Source: Priapulus caudatus (Eukaryota > Priapulida > Priapulimorpha > Priapulimorphida > Priapulidae). From it: a stretch of 39,728 nucleotides of DNA. A model generated the notes under the pieces. That model saw only the letters and a program-made list of their open reading frames with translations. It had not been told where the DNA came from and did no database searches. Position 1 is the first letter of the stretch. The number at the start of each line of letters is the position of its first letter. The stretch covers positions 358,119 to 397,846 of the forward strand of contig NW_014577072.1 in NCBI RefSeq assembly GCF_000485595.1, written 5' to 3'. This document shows, one piece after another, positions 1 to 12,300 of the stretch. A program made the position numbers and the translations under genes.

Positions 1-6
1 GTGTGA

Positions 7-98
<92 letters not shown>
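1..98. repeat. GT/GTGC microsatellite
   Basis: The window opens in a run of GT dinucleotides that changes to a GTGC tetranucleotide array and back to GT. There is no coding signal. The array continues off the left edge, so its full size cannot be seen. Confidence 0.95.
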
Positions 99-100
<2 letters not shown>

Positions 101-1585
101 GGGGAGTTTTTCTATCAGTATCATTCTCTATGAATGAACACTATGGAAGTAGTGAAATGAGTTGAGAGATATGGAGGGGAAGGCCGATGCAGAGTTGTTA
201 ATTTGTTCATATTATATTTCATGCACTCAAATGATAATGGAACGCGACCTACAACAAATTGCCTGCAGTTCAACAGTCGTTCCATTGATCGTATAGCTAA
301 CTACGTTGTGCATAAACGATGATTTTCAGCGTAAACATTTGTAAGTGATTCTGCGAGAACACAATGATAATAAAATCATTTTCCTACAAGAAAAAAAGGG
401 AAAAAATGTGATATTTTCTTCGCTATAGCTTTTCTATTGCCCAGATTGGACATTACTTGACAGCTATTAAGGCAAGCAATGATGCCCAACACGGTCTATC
501 TGGTGTAATAATGAAAACGAATAAAGTTGTCGCTCTTAATTTAACTTCGCATGTTTGTTCAGTAATTTATTTTGGCAGACATATATTTGGAGATAATGCA
601 ACATGAAAACCAGTCACTGGTTCATCAACTGTCCACGGTCAAGGAATTCCACTAAAAGCGAAGGGCGTTAAATTGCGAAGTGTGTGACAGCCATTATCGA
701 TGATTACCATGAAATACCCTAAACATGAACACCGGCATGCGCGCTAAATATTAAAAGCATCCCTTATCCAGAGCAATTTAAAATTTAATTGTTTGTTGTT
801 CTTGGATTTGTTGTGATACTCGTAAGTAAGACCACAAGGCAACTGGCGTACGCCCATCACTACACATCAGCCGAACAGCTGCTTACAGCTACATTGTCAG
901 TATCGCATTCCCATTAAAATATGGCGCACACTGTTGAATGGAAAACATAGCATAACCCGAAAAAAATAAAAGGGGCCTGGATAGAAAACCCCATAGGAGA
1001 GAAACAATCGCCTTCAGCGTTATCCACACTGGCACGTTTTACTAAGTCTTGCTCCCGGTGATTTTCCAAGACAAGTCCGATGATAGATGATCTCAGTTAA
1101 ATTTTATTTCTACCAGACGTTTCTTTTTTTTCAAAGAAAAGTCATACACAATCATACTGGCAATGCGTCTGTACGTTACCGGCATATATGGCGAAGTAAA
1201 GCATACCACAAAGCAATGACGGTCGAATCAAACTTCTGCATTAGTTCGCAAACTTTACCCTGATTACACCGAGAACTAGATAAGGCGCTCGAGAAAAAGA
1301 GAGGCCGACATCCATTTTTTTTCATCAACGCATTACAATCAAAACCTAGTGTCGACAATCTACGGACTCTTTTGGACTCACGCAGGAAAATATATAGTTG
1401 ACAGTAACGGGATATAAGTGTAAACCAATGATGAAAAGCCAACATTTAATCAGTTAAACAGATAATTACACGCGCCTTTTATAAGACAGCAACATCCCAA
1501 TCAGCAAACGTCATCGTGATCATTAGCCTACGCTATCATTCAATCAAGTATGTCACCAATTAGTTCACCGTAATAGGCAAGCATA

Positions 1586-1771
1586 CAGGGGCGTGTACAG
1601 GATTTGTACCAGGAGGGTCTAACCGTAACCCAAACTTGCGAGCATGCGAAGGGGGGGGTGTGGGGGGGCCCTCCCCCAGAATGTTTTTGAAATTAGACCC
1701 CCTTAGATGAGTTTTCTGCGCGATCAGGGGGGGTCCGGACCCCCTAACCCCCCCCCCTGTACACGCCCCTG
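1586..1771. mobile_element. 186-bp non-autonomous DNA transposon (hAT-like ends)
   Basis: The ends are inverted repeats: CAGGGGCGTGTACAGG on the left and CCTGTACACGCCCCTG on the right. Both copies are flanked by GCATA (1581-1585 and 1772-1776), which fits a target duplication. The interior is G-run and C-run rich and has no coding capacity. Ends of the CAGGGGCG type are common in hAT-family MITEs of invertebrates, but hAT elements usually make 8-bp duplications and only 5 bp match here, so the family is an inference. Confidence 0.7.
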
Positions 1772-4700
1772 GCATATATGATATGCTGCGTGTTTAATGC
1801 TTCTCATATTATTTTTGTATTCGATCGTGCTCACCGATATATACAAATATTAACTATTATTAGCGACGTAAAAAACGACAAAATTACGTTCATAAGCGAT
1901 CCTTCTTAACTACTACAGAAAGTGTGCTTCCGTCAGATATTGTACTACGATCAAGCAAAATGAATACAAAAGACAACCCTACCTTGCTCACATTTCCTTG
2001 CCTTCCCTTTGCTGCGCATGGTACGAGCATAAATACATACTCATGCATGATGTACACGCGCACATCAGCCTAGCACTGATGGTCATGTTTCGTGATACCT
2101 AAGCGCATGCGCGTCGAGGCGCTAATCAATCCGTGGGGCAAGGGAGTCTGCTCTAGTCTACATCAGAGAAGACATTGATTAGTCGTAAAAACTTCGACGT
2201 ATTTTCATCGTCGAGTACCCGGTGTTTAAGAGGATTCGTGTTCGAATGCGCGCGTCCGCGTTCATGAGCGAGTGCACTTTCTTATGCGCGAGTGCGTGTT
2301 CACATGCGCGCGCGCGTATATTCGTGCATGTGTGTGTGTGTGTGGGGGGGGGCATTATATACGTGGGTCGTAACAGGATTGATGAAACGTGATGGACTTG
2401 AGTTCAGGAGGGTCAAACCGTTGCAACCGTGTTTTAGCCGAGAATGTCATCATTCATCTGTACGTTTTCTTTATACCAGGAATGAACTAGTACACTCGAA
2501 TACCGCACCGTTTTAGGACAGTTTAATTGCATATATGCATAGACGCGCCTGGCTGAGATAATTAAATATATGACCCGTCCTCGTATTATCGTATTAATGC
2601 AACCGAGAAGTTCGCGAAATCGTTAGAACTCTGCAGCAAAAATCAGGGGCAAACTTCACCTTGCTGCAGTGGCTTATATTAATTATATTATAATAATTAT
2701 ATTAATTAAGCTTCGCCATCTCTTCAACTCAAGCTCAGCAGTTCGACGCCTATAGTTCACAACTAGCCACTGAACGATTATCATTAGCCACTACAAGAAA
2801 TGAGCGTACTCATCTACTCTGGAAAGTTCACAGAAATGATTAGCAATATCGCGCATAGATTAAGCCTGGTGTTATGGGAACTTTACAAGTGCCTCGTGCG
2901 ATAAAGCTTACCGAGTTTAGATCTGTAGCGTGGGAATGAGAAACGCTCTCACCAACCAAGAGACTCGAGGAGCACCTATAAAAATTCCAACAACGTTGAC
3001 AGGGGCTGTTCGTGACCTTGGCTGCATCAGAGGTCATGCTCGCGCCACGACTCAGAACATCAAAATGCAATTAATCGCTTTTTTTATTATGTACATTGTA
3101 CGAGCGAAAATGCGTTTTATTTTCCGCAAGAAAAACTCATGGTATTTGGAGTGGAGGGCATGATAGGAGGCCTCCAAGGGCGCACACAAAAGCGCCGCTG
3201 CTAAAAGTCCGTTCTACATTCATCGACTGGAATTTAAGTGAATCATATATATATAGGCCCGCCATTCACATGCTTTACAACTGCGATCGTACGTGCCTCT
3301 GCCTTATATGGTGATGTAATAGTGAGCATTTTCGTTACGCCGGCTTGGCTGAGGTATCTTACGTATCGTCGTAATATTCGCAAATTCGACTAGACAAAAA
3401 GTAACGAAACCCGTGTTCCGAAAAATAAACGGGCTTGAGGTTTTTAAAACCAATTAAACCTCTTGCCGATAATGTTGTCTTGATTGACAGTTTCACTTTA
3501 AGAACAGCAAACATCAATGTCCAATATTTACGTTTCTTAGTCATGGCACCTCTGGCTTCCGATAATATGTGAGCGTTGAAGGGTTGTGTCTGGGAGTCAT
3601 GGCGCCAGACCTATCATATCAGACAGTTTTAAACAGGTGGAATGTCGCAGTGTGATATATTATGCAAAGATGCGAAGTTTTGTGTGACGCACCTACTTGC
3701 GTGGAGTAACAAAATTAAACTTTTTATTTTTGACGACAATTCGGAACGATTGCGCTGATATATTATGCAGAGAATATTACCAGTACGTGTTAGAATAAAC
3801 AGCTAGGGAACTACAATGCGTGTTTATCTAGAATTCATAATTAAAATTTTAGTTTACGTTTGTTGCAGTCAAATTTAAAGTGCGAGTAACATTGTTTGAA
3901 GATCTATCCTTTTGAGCAATAATGTAAAATCTTATATTTTCTCTATATGCTTTTGAAGTTCAGTTTACAAAAAATCGTAAATCGACCTTAATTGGGAGAA
4001 CCTATGAGAGCATAACCAAAAGGAGACCATAAGACGATATATTGCCCTATTTAACTCTTGATGCTCCAACAATGATATCAACGTATATACCGATGCAGTA
4101 GGTACTCGGTAGGTCCCTCCTAACAGACAATAGCGTGTAATCTCTGTCTCTCCAGTGCTGTACAATTCATCCGTATTCCATGCAAGTGCCATAGTACCGA
4201 TAAAAGCAAAACTCTATATCAAACCTATTAGGAAATCGTTATATGCTAATAATTCGGCCTCGGACATGTAGCATGCAAGAAGGCTAGGCTTGTAGCCGCC
4301 TACTGGTTCCGGCGAACAGCGCCAGCGTGCGCGTGACGATGACCATTAATGGCGCCAATCATGGCACCACGCGTGCCTATCAGTATCTGGTCGCGCGCCG
4401 CTGATGATGATCGATTGTTCTAAAGCGGCTCTACCCGGGACAGGACATCAAAGAGCCCCACTTACGCTGGGGCTTACGTGTAGCGGTGATTGAGCACGAT
4501 GACTGCGCGGGAGGAATCGACTGTTCATTGAGCACTCGACTCGCTAACGATCAAGAGCACGTGTCACCAGGTAGATATGCACTTCTCGTGTACTGCAAAT
4601 GGCCCGCCTTGCCATTAGATATCGCACAATGCATCACGACGGGCATAATAACTCGGTCGATAATGCATCGATTTTGACGATACGTAATCTGACAACAACA

Positions 4701-4841
4701 TTAAAGCGCATTTCTCGCTCGTTATCCTACCTAAAATTTTCCTATATATTACGATGCAATTATAAATAAAAATGATATATTCGTTAAAAACATCTTAACC
4801 GCCATGAACTAGTCTCTTAAATAGGCACCCCCGCCCCTCAC

Positions 4842-5100
4842 ACACTCGCACACTCCATACGCACGCACGCTCGAACATGCACATGCTAGCGCTATCACGC
4901 ACGCGCACGCACATACACACATGCGCACAGACTCACTCGCCCACACGCACGCACGCACGGACGCGCGCACATGCGCAAGGACGTATGCACGCGTGGACGC
5001 ACGCACAGACGGACGCACGCACTCACGGAGGCCGTCGTGCGCGCACGGGCGCGCGTACATATGCAGGCAGGCATGCAGGCAGGCGCGCGCACACATAGAT
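4842..5100. repeat. ACGC/CA-rich microsatellite block
   Basis: Degenerate ACGC, ACAC, GCAC and GCAGGC units run for about 260 bp. They create open frames on both strands with biased His/Ala/Arg/Thr or Val/Cys/Ala content. These frames are simple-repeat artefacts, not genes. Confidence 0.9.
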
Positions 5101-5625
5101 GCATGGGTAATCATTGTTTTTATGTTATTAGTTTAGTTCTGGGTATTCTTTAATTGCGCAGCTGCGTTGTGGATAAAGGCGCAGAGAAATGAACCCCACA
5201 ATGTCACGAATCATGCTTGTTATTAGACCGACGCTGAGGAGTCAAAACAAATCCTCAAGTATAAACATAAATGTCTGAAAAGATGGTTCCAATTAAATAG
5301 GTCTGTTTATTTACTGAAATGAAATCTCTTGTGGTGGCCATCATTAAAAAAAGCAGTCACGTGTAATCGGGTATCAGTGACGTCATGTTTATCTTAGATC
5401 TTCGCATATCTTGAATGAAGTAACGACGATTCGCGCGGATGTAGCTAACCTTGGACATAACCTTGAAATTTACAGCATTTCTCCTCTCTTCGTAACTCCA
5501 ACCTCATTCCGCATCACACCCAGATACACACACACGCATACGCACACGGAGAAGCACACGCGCGCACACGCAGATTTAGCAATATAAACATCTTTGAGAT
5601 TCATGGTATACACGTGCTAACGTGA

Positions 5626-5785
5626 GTATGCGAATGATCAGACGTGAAACCCGTGTCAAACCGACTCTTGTTTATTTCTGAACATCCAACTATATATATA
5701 TAGTTGGATGATACATATAGTTGGATGTTCAGAAATAAACAAGAGTCGGTTTGACACGGGTTTCACGTCTGATCATTCGCATACA
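5626..5785. mobile_element. Foldback (palindromic) element, 160 bp
   Basis: Two arms of about 70 bp are almost perfect reverse complements. The left arm begins GTATGCGAATGATCAGACGT and the right arm ends with its complement, ACGTCTGATCATTCGCATAC. A short centre contains ATATAT and a repeated AGTTGGATG. The transcript would form a very long hairpin. No clear target duplication is visible and there is no coding capacity. The near-identity of the arms suggests a recent origin. Confidence 0.85.
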
Positions 5786-7205
5786 TCCGTGTGCGTATGT
5801 GTGTATATCACCCTCCTAACCCATCTGATTGGTGGTGAGTCAGCTCCCGAACAGGTAATGCTATAGCATCGGTTCATAATGCATACATTTTTAAATGCGC
5901 TGACGAAAAATGTATTGGTTCATGTAATTTAAGGTGTATTATTTGTCCATGTAAGTTCGCGGTTACACTTGCACCACCTTCATTGCAAATTACTTCCATG
6001 TTTGAGGCAGAATTCAGCCTTACAGACAGGTATCATTTTTGCTCCAGTAAAACAATAAATTTGCAACCGATGCCCTGCATGTAATCTTTGTAAAGCATAG
6101 TCTTTTTAATTACTAGGGCGCATACCGAGAATTATGCTTTTCTGAATATAGATATATGCTACACGATACTGAGCGCTTTTAATATACAAAAGATATACTA
6201 TGTAGGGCCTAACTTAAGAATGTAAAGATGATCCTGCTTATTTATACCATCATGTTATACAATTATTTCTATATTATTGCCATACATATTATTTCTATCA
6301 TCCACCGAATATAGCTTTTACAATGATTTTTTGTGTCATAGAATATATTTAATCAATAATCAATCGTTCAATAAAGATGAAACGAATGTTGAACCAGAAT
6401 GACGCTGAAACTCTTGCTGTACAACATCAAATGGGTCAATGAATGTGTCAACCAAATGCCCAAACCAAGCACCCATATGAGTAACAACGCAGACACGTCT
6501 CCATGTTCAAATATAATTTTTTCCCCAATTCAGATATTCAGAGCTTTGATCGGTAACCGTGACAACACATCTCTACTGGCTTGACGTGTAAACACGTTTT
6601 AATTAGAGGACAGTATATTTGCACAGGTAGAGAACGAAGCCATCTGCTTCATGCCATCTTCTCACTTGCGAAATGCTTTCCAACAAAATTGAAGACGTGC
6701 TTCTATGATTTTCCTATGATTTTACCTCAAAAGAGAAACAAATATCTGACTTTAACAATACTGTTATTGTTATTTTTCCATCTATACTCAGAAGTAACAA
6801 AGAGCGGTCAGGGTATAATTATTCCCCCAAAACAGACACGCGCGATAAAGTAACGGTAGCGGATCAACGATCGACGACCGGATCTTGCAAATCAAAAATC
6901 TGCGACAAAATTAGTCCGTCGCGCCCCCTGCCGTTAACAAATGTTAAAATAGAAAAAATACGCACCTCCAAGCATTCTCGTAATCCAACTAGGAAATTGG
7001 CGACATTTCCGCGTACTAATGAAGAACATTCAGCTAGATATCAATGCCACATTTTAATCTCCTGTTTGAATCTATATTATCTATCTATTTTGCAAAGATT
7101 GTCTCTCGATCTCGTCAGCCAATATGTTACTATTACATTACATTACAAATTACATTACATTTACTATTATGTTTACTATTACATGTGTAGAGGATAGGCC
7201 GCATT

Positions 7206-7277
7206 TAGATACAATAATGTAACCCAAACACAGGATAGGTGATTCCCTATCCTGTTTGGGTTACATTATTGTATCTA
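7206..7277. mobile_element. 72-bp palindromic MITE with 9-bp target duplication
   Basis: The element starts TAGATACAATAATGTAACCC and ends with the matching reverse complement, leaving only a few unpaired central bases. It is flanked on both sides by an identical direct repeat, GGCCGCATT (7197-7205 and 7278-7286). A 9-bp duplication is typical of Mutator-like elements, so a MULE-derived MITE is the best guess. Confidence 0.85.
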
Positions 7278-7408
7278 GGCCGCATTATGTGAATGGCTAA
7301 TTTTGCGCCACTTTGTGTATGCATAGATTTCTGAAAGTAAATCGCATGAATAAGTAAATATTAGGATTGCTTGACATCACAACGCACACGCGAAATAAGC
7401 GATATCAC

Positions 7409-7411
<3 letters not shown>

Positions 7412-7452
<41 letters not shown>

Positions 7453-7497
7453 AGTAGATAATAGGGAATCCCTATTATCTACTTCTGATATATATAC
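7412..7497. repeat. AT microsatellite plus hairpin
   Basis: An (AT)n tract runs directly into a near-perfect palindrome. Its arms contain CAGAAGTAGATAATAGGG and its complement around a one-base centre. The palindrome sits in the AT array in the manner of a small TA-targeting MITE. Confidence 0.75.
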
Positions 7498-8309
7498 AGG
7501 CCCGTCGGAGCCGCTACGGTTGGTACGGGATTGACCGTACCACTTTTCAGCCTAAAAAAAGAGAAAAGAAAAAAGGAGCTACTTGAGATCTACCATGACT
7601 CAGCAGCGCCTCAACCATCTTATGCTGTTACACGTCCACAAAAGATCATACAGATCGATTGAACCTGATTGAAGCTGCAAATGATTTTGTCAATGCCAAT
7701 CACCATCGGCGTTCAGTTTTTGGCATTTTCACAGCATGTGATTTGAGTTTTGCATGGAACCATCTGATTCTGATCAGTTACCTACCTGTAAGTATTGTTA
7801 ATAAAACATTTGTAAATGTATGCTTAAACATTATGTAACATTTTCGACATAAAATTGATGGAATTTTTTGGCATCTTACTAATGGATTTACCGATTTAGG
7901 ATCGCAGACCGCAGTATCGTATATCGATCTCTTTCTGTGCGTGTGTGTGTGTGTGCGCGCGCGTGTGTGTGTGTTTAGTTGATGCACTGTATGAAGAGCT
8001 CTGCAGCTTGATCTCAATTTCTATTTAATGAAGAGTAATTTGTCATTTTCTGCAGTACAATGAAAGGATAAAAAAATCACTTTAAAGTGTGCTAAATTGC
8101 ATGATTTGCACCCCCAATTCAAAAAAAGTTCTTACCCACACCCTCCCCCGCTTGGTCGCTCCGCTCCCTCGCATCGTTTCCTGTCCCGTATTAAAATTTC
8201 TAAAATCTGGTCACCCTGTCTGCCCCTTCGAACCCCGCTGGGGGTTTCACCCCCAGTCCCCCACAGTCCACTGAAACCGTACCACTTTAAAATTCCTTCC
8301 GATGGGCCT
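7498..8309. mobile_element. Candidate 0.8-kb non-autonomous DNA transposon
   Basis: The left edge AGGCCCGTCGGA and right edge TCCGATGGGCCT are inverted with one mismatch, and TATA follows or precedes each end. Just inside both ends lie inverted GGTACGG/CCGTACC segments. The interior contains a GT/GC microsatellite (about 7937-7974) and C-rich sequence. No transposase-like frame is visible. The short terminal repeat leaves the boundaries uncertain. Confidence 0.45.
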
Positions 8310-8561
8310 TATATATATATATATATCTGCCATGTTCTAGTGGTTGTAATATACGCAGCACATTATTTTGGGAAAGAATTAAGTTTATTCTAGCCCATGC
8401 ATATGATCAGGAGGAACACACGAACATAATTTTAACGCACGATATACTGCCATATTCCTGCGTCTGGTATGATTATGGCAATGCGCCCTTACGACTAATA
8501 CCTCCGATAGGTGGCGGGAAAATGTCATATTCGACTCAGTTTATATAATATATTATATATA

Positions 8562-8564
<3 letters not shown>

Positions 8565-8593
<29 letters not shown>
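8565..8593. repeat. GA microsatellite
   Basis: A run of about 14 GA dinucleotides follows an AT-rich palindromic stretch. Confidence 0.9.
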
Positions 8594-9262
8594 TCGTAAC
8601 TCTGTTGTGACTTCTTTTCGCCTTCTTATTTTCTATCATCATTATAACCACAAATTAGGGCATCGTACTTCTAGTGACGTAATCATCTCAACTTGTGGAT
8701 GGTGTGGATCCGTTTTCTGTGGTGTGGTGGCGCTAAGTTCGATTTTGTAAACAAACTTGAAAAATGTGAACACCAAGCGTGAACGTGACTAACACACCGT
8801 TGCATCCATCCATCCATCTGGTCTAGACTGCCTGGTCTGCCTGTGTCTGGCATTACGTCTGGTAAGCTTGGGCATTATGCGTTTGCACACTCTCTGCATG
8901 AGCATTTGTATTTGAGAGTATCTAAGTTGAAAATATGTTCTAAGTTTGCGGGTGATCATCATCATCATGCATGCATGCACTGCTGACTCAGTGACTGCAT
9001 GCCCCCGTCTCCTGTCCTGGTTTCATCTTTACGTTTATTTGAGTTTAAATCATAATACATGGACACCGTATTACTGAAAACGTCAGAGAGTGGCATGACA
9101 TGAGTGTTATGACATTGGCAATTGACATGTATTGACAATGACAATGCAGTTGCGGTGCAACACATCACACTTGTACTGTATGCAAATGCAACCATGCACT
9201 ACGAGTACACATCTTAGCGAACGTCGGAAGGGTAGGCCTATATATGCTAATAATAGTAATAT

Positions 9263-9292
9263 AGCTCTAGTACTATAGCCCGCGTACAGTTG
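9263..9292. repeat. Fragment of the TATAGCCCGCG repeat family
   Basis: The string CTAGTACTATAGCCCGCGTA followed by CAGTTG matches the ends of two foldback elements further right (26987-27032 and 28109-28866). This copy lies about 70 bp before the first Met codon of the MIIP-like gene, so it is in its promoter or 5' leader. Only one arm is evident here. Confidence 0.6.
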
Positions 9293-9363
9293 TACTAATG
9301 CTAATAGTAATAGTTATAATTATTTAGTGTATCATTTTGGCGCATTTCTTTGATTGACATATC

Positions 9364-12300
9364 ATGAGATTGGATCTTTTCAGCATTGAGTCTGGCACTG
9401 CCCAAATGGATAGACTTTTGAGATCAAAAAATAAATGCTTGATAGAACAACTTCACCATCAGCAGGCATGTATGCATATGTCCTTGGAGAAATTGCGTGG
9501 AGTTGAAGATGAGGGGCAGAACGCAAAACTGTACACTATAAGAGGTAAGCTACAGCAGTGCAGTTTCTGTGTTGGTAATTAGATTCTCATAAAAATTACC
9601 AGTAGGCCATTGTGAACGACCATAGCACAGACTGTGAGAGAGTTGGGGAAAGGAAAAATTATTGTTATTGTATCAGCATGTAAGTAATATAGGTGTCCGT
9701 TATCTCCATTATAGCTAAGCCAACTGATCATACTGAAAATATGGCACAAGACCAAATGCTTCAAAATGTGAATGATGGAGATTTCATTCAACAGCAATAC
9801 TCCAGCACACCTATATCATGTGGCACAAGGCAGGCACAGGCACCTTACAATTGCACAATACACATCAATCAGCTACCGGAAGCAAACTGTGTTGTGCAGT
9901 CTGGAGATCATGAGGAAGGCATACAACTAAAGCAAACACGGAGCTGTATTGTCAACTCTCCAGTTAAAGTGCAGTATGTGAAGCCCACTGTAGACCGGTC
10001 CATACAAACTGATCAAGCCAAACTGCAAACTGTAGAAACATGTACTACAACTGACTTGCCAGTGACACCGGATGTGAAAAATAATGCAGCGAACGGTGAT
10101 TCTTTACGCATAAATGTCCTGAAGAAACGATATGATGCATTAAGAAAGTATTATCAGGATGGAATTGAAGACCAGCCATGTTTACAGCGGCCATCCCACA
10201 CTCACACACCGCCAAGAGTTTCATGTGGGGAGCTTCACGATTATTTTTACACCAACTACCCGTCAAGGTACTTCAGGGACCTTTCCAATGTATCACCTAC
10301 ACTTCAAAGAACAAATGGTAAAAGCTGGTTCGAAGCAAGAGGTCGGACGCCCATGTATAAAAGTGGAGGAATGAGATATCCCAGTTCCAGTAGCCGACCT
10401 AGTCCATATGATGCTGCGAAACAACAGCATTTATCACAAAACCTGAGAGGACTTGATCTTTCCCACTTACGACAGAAGAAGGGATCAGATAATAAGGGAT
10501 ATGGTGTAAGGCATCAGGACTGCATGGGCCATGCCATGAAAGATAGAAGAGACAAAGTCCAGCCATTCCAGCTGTATGCGCCATGGTTAGACCTCAGGAA
10601 GGACAAAGGTGAGCAAACTGATCAAGTAGAAATGGTAAAGTTGCCTACACGCCTTATAGCAAACGAGGATGAATGTGCAAAGACTTATAAATGTGGTACC
10701 TCAAAGTTACCATCACATTTGTTGAAGGGCAAAGGTGAACAAACCGATCAGCATGATATATCTATGTTATCATCATATTTAAGGCAAGAATTTAAGGAAG
10801 GTAAACATCTTGACACGTTTAAAACAAGTAGAGACAGTAGAGTGGATAAAGGTGATCAAACAGTTGCTCTTGATCCATTGCAACTACGTTCAGATGATGT
10901 GCAAGAAGGACATGTTCCTAGTGCCTCTACAAGTGAAGTCATAGTACTCCATCCACCATTAATACTGGAAGAATGTACAATTATGCAAAAAGAGCCAACT
11001 GTAAGAGAGAAAAAGAGTCAGTCATACTCAGGTCAGGGGATGGGAGAAGATGTGCAGATTGAACAGTCCAATATATTTCAGTTATACGGAGGCCAAAATA
11101 GGCGAGATATACATGACGAACAACCAGAACTAAATAGGAGCAGTGTCAAATTGTTAAACAGCAAAGTCGTGCAGCAAAATGATTATGGTAATGTTTTGCA
11201 CCAATTGAGTTCACGTTTGCAAAATGTAATGGGCATACATAATGAACAATGTAGTATAGATCAACCAGGGTTAGACCTTTTTACTATTAATGAGGACTAT
11301 GGGCAGATTGAGAACTCCAATGTTCATGACGGTTCTATTGCTCTAATGACGCATGCCGGGTTGTTGCAACTATATATTAGCCATGGCGTGGGTGAAAGTG
11401 AGGAAGCCGGAGAGCAGGTCAATACGCAATCTCAGTCAGAGCAAAATGATGGTGTAAGTATCGAAAGTGCAAAACTAAATGCATCTCAATTCCTGTTAAG
11501 TCCAGAGAAAGATGAGAGCAGTCTTGATAAGCAAGAAAAGTCATTTATAGAATCCGCTAATAATGCAGGAATAGAGGGTAGGGGTAAGCTACAAAATTAC
11601 CAATCCTTCATGACTCAAACATTCACTAATCAGAGTGTTGATACTACTAGTGATCATAATAGTCGAACGTTCAAAACAAGTGCAGAACATGTAGATTATA
11701 GTATTGAACGTAATGAAAAAAAATCCATTGTGTTACAAGCTTTCTCTGACTCGGAGCAAGATGATGATATCGATGGTAAGGATGTGGAACATATTTTGTT
11801 CCAAACACATACCCAGCTGGGGAAACCTAATAAAGAACATAATGTTACAGTTTCAGGCAGGTCTAATTCTGATCAGGTGGAAGGGAATGTTAATAAGACC
11901 GAACAACGTAGTTTGTTTCGAACATCTTCAGAAAACGAGAATAGTTTCGTTAGCGCGAATAAACAACCCATTGCATTACAAACATGTTCTTCCACTGAGA
12001 TAGAGGGAGGTAATGTTAGAGCAAATGAAAACGGTGTTTTGTCCCAGACATGTGTAAAGGAAGTGCAGAATAATGTTGAGCACGGTGAAGAAAATCGTTT
12101 ATCCCAAGCATTTTCAGCACCAGGGTACGATAAGATTGACCAGAATTACACTTGTATTTTCTTGCCACCAACGATCGTTACTAGCCAAGGAATAACTGAT
12201 GGGTTGCTTACTCTGCCATCTATCATGGTACACTCTGACCCGGGGATGATTAGACAAATTAAAAGCGAACAGTGTGCGCTGTTCGAACTATATGCCGGCC

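Larger units (their letters stand above)
99..9363. other. Gene-poor intergenic region with scattered repeats
   Basis: I recognise no gene here. Open frames are short (under about 100 codons), match no family I know and lack flanking splice signals. What can be seen is a series of microsatellites and palindromic elements, listed separately, plus a short GT/poly-G tract near 2330-2350 and CA tracts near 5525-5570. An exon of an unrecognised gene or a non-coding RNA could have been missed. Confidence 0.6.

Noticed and set aside
4809-5153. Overlapping open frames on both strands with repeated His, Ala, Cys and Arg
   Set aside because: They are translations of an ACGC microsatellite and occur in several frames at once.
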